Source: Flavipsychrobacter sp964461535
Lineage (GTDB): Bacteria > Bacteroidota > Bacteroidia > Chitinophagales > Chitinophagaceae
Length of the DNA: 5,490 bases
Assembly: GCA_964461535.1 (NCBI GenBank)
Contig: CAYWUY010000129.1
Location: 1 to 5,490, forward strand
Direction of reading: 5' to 3'
Part shown: positions 5,191 through 5,490 of the stretch, in pieces
Layout of the letters: the number at the start of each line of letters is the position of its first letter
Numbering within the stretch: the first letter of the stretch is position 1
Notes under the pieces: generated by a model
What the model saw: the letters and a program-made list of their open reading frames with translations, nothing else
Told to the model about the DNA's origin: nothing
Databases searched by the model: none
Made by a program: the position numbers and the translations under genes

Positions 5191-5490
5191 TTATTTTACT
5201 GCTACTTTAGCAACACCTGAATTAGTACCATTGCTTAAACGAGCAACATACATACCAGGAGTTAAAGAAAGACCATCAACACTGATAGTTTGCTCACCAG
5301 CTTTAGCATTTACTTTTTGGTTATAAACTACACGGCCAGTCATATCAACTAGAGCAAGAGTGTATTCGCCTGCATCAAGAGCAGAGAATGCAAATTTAAC
5401 ATCGCTAGTAGTAGCATCACCTAATACAGTTAGTGGTAAAGAACCAGCACCATTAACATCAGCTATACCTAAAGTACCAGTCCAAGAAAG
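5191..5490 (-). CDS. Type IX secretion system cargo protein, C-terminal sorting domain (type A); 5' part outside window
   Basis: The minus-strand frame is open from 5490 to the TAA at 5193-5191, giving the last 99 residues. The final 75 or so form a T9SS type A sorting domain: VKFAFSALDAGEYTLALVDMTGRVV (31-55), a KVNAKAGEQTISVDGLSLTPGMYVAR block (59-83, GEQ-to-L-x-PGMY-V pattern) and the closing SGVAKVAVK (91-99). This domain directs proteins through the outer membrane and is usually removed and exchanged for surface attachment. The preceding LSWTGTLGIADVNGAG belongs to the cargo part, too short to identify. Codon choice is strongly biased: 9 of 12 Ala are GCT, 10 of 12 Gly are GGT with no GGA or GGG, and both Arg are CGT. 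This suggests a highly expressed protein, unlike its neighbours, which freely use GGA and AGA. It has its own terminator and converges with the lipoprotein gene. Confidence 0.93.
   Translation of the reverse strand, partial: LSWTGTLGIADVNGAGSLPLTVLGDATTSDVKFAFSALDAGEYTLALVDMTGRVVYNQKVNAKAGEQTISVDGLSLTPGMYVARLSNGTNSGVAKVAVK

Noticed and set aside
1..5490. CRISPR array, tRNA, rRNA, insertion sequence or phage genes
   Set aside because: I saw no regularly spaced repeats, no cloverleaf or rRNA-like sequence, no transposase or integrase motifs and no terminal repeats.

Overview
The window is AT-rich and reads as a chromosomal segment of a Bacteroidota bacterium. Four things point there: a C-terminal type IX secretion (Por) sorting domain on the last gene, a GWxTD-family protein, a glycosylasparaginase very like the Flavobacterium/Elizabethkingia enzyme, and a TAnnTTTG -7 promoter box with little sign of Shine-Dalgarno sequences. 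I cannot name the genus. The genes look like ordinary chromosomal genes. I see no transposase, integrase, tRNA, rRNA or CRISPR array.

Layout. (1) Positions 3-656 (+) are the last 217 codons of a penicillin-acylase-family amidase whose start lies outside the window. Its stop overlaps the start of a four-helix membrane protein of unknown function (656-1006, +). (2) A long GWxTD-domain protein (1007-2533, -) converges on that pair. The two stop codons abut with no base between them. (3) A 214-base divergent intergenic region (2534-2747) carries a minus-strand -7 box embedded in a small dyad. (4) A two-gene operon follows: a Tat-exported N4-(beta-N-acetylglucosaminyl)-L-asparaginase (2748-3788, +) and a CutC-family TIM-barrel protein (3788-4462, +), joined by a one-base stop/start overlap. 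(5) After an 84-base gap with its own promoter-like dyad comes a lipoprotein with a short collagen-like stretch (4547-5074, +). (6) Two back-to-back intrinsic terminators (5088-5129 for the + strand, 5140-5171 for the - strand) separate it from the C-terminus of a T9SS cargo protein (5191-5490, -, its 5' part outside the window).

How the parts may work together. The clearest functional unit is the asparaginase-CutC pair. The asparaginase cleaves the GlcNAc-Asn link left after N-glycoproteins are degraded, and the Tat-type signal places it in the periplasm. The tight coupling suggests that the CutC-family protein, whose copper role is doubtful, may act in the same catabolic context. The penicillin-acylase-family amidase is a second Ntn-hydrolase that cleaves amide bonds. 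With a predicted lipoprotein and a secreted T9SS protein, the segment is rich in envelope and exported proteins. No obviously new defence or mobile system is visible. The less-explained items are the coupled small membrane protein, the -7-box dyads and the collagen-like lipoprotein.
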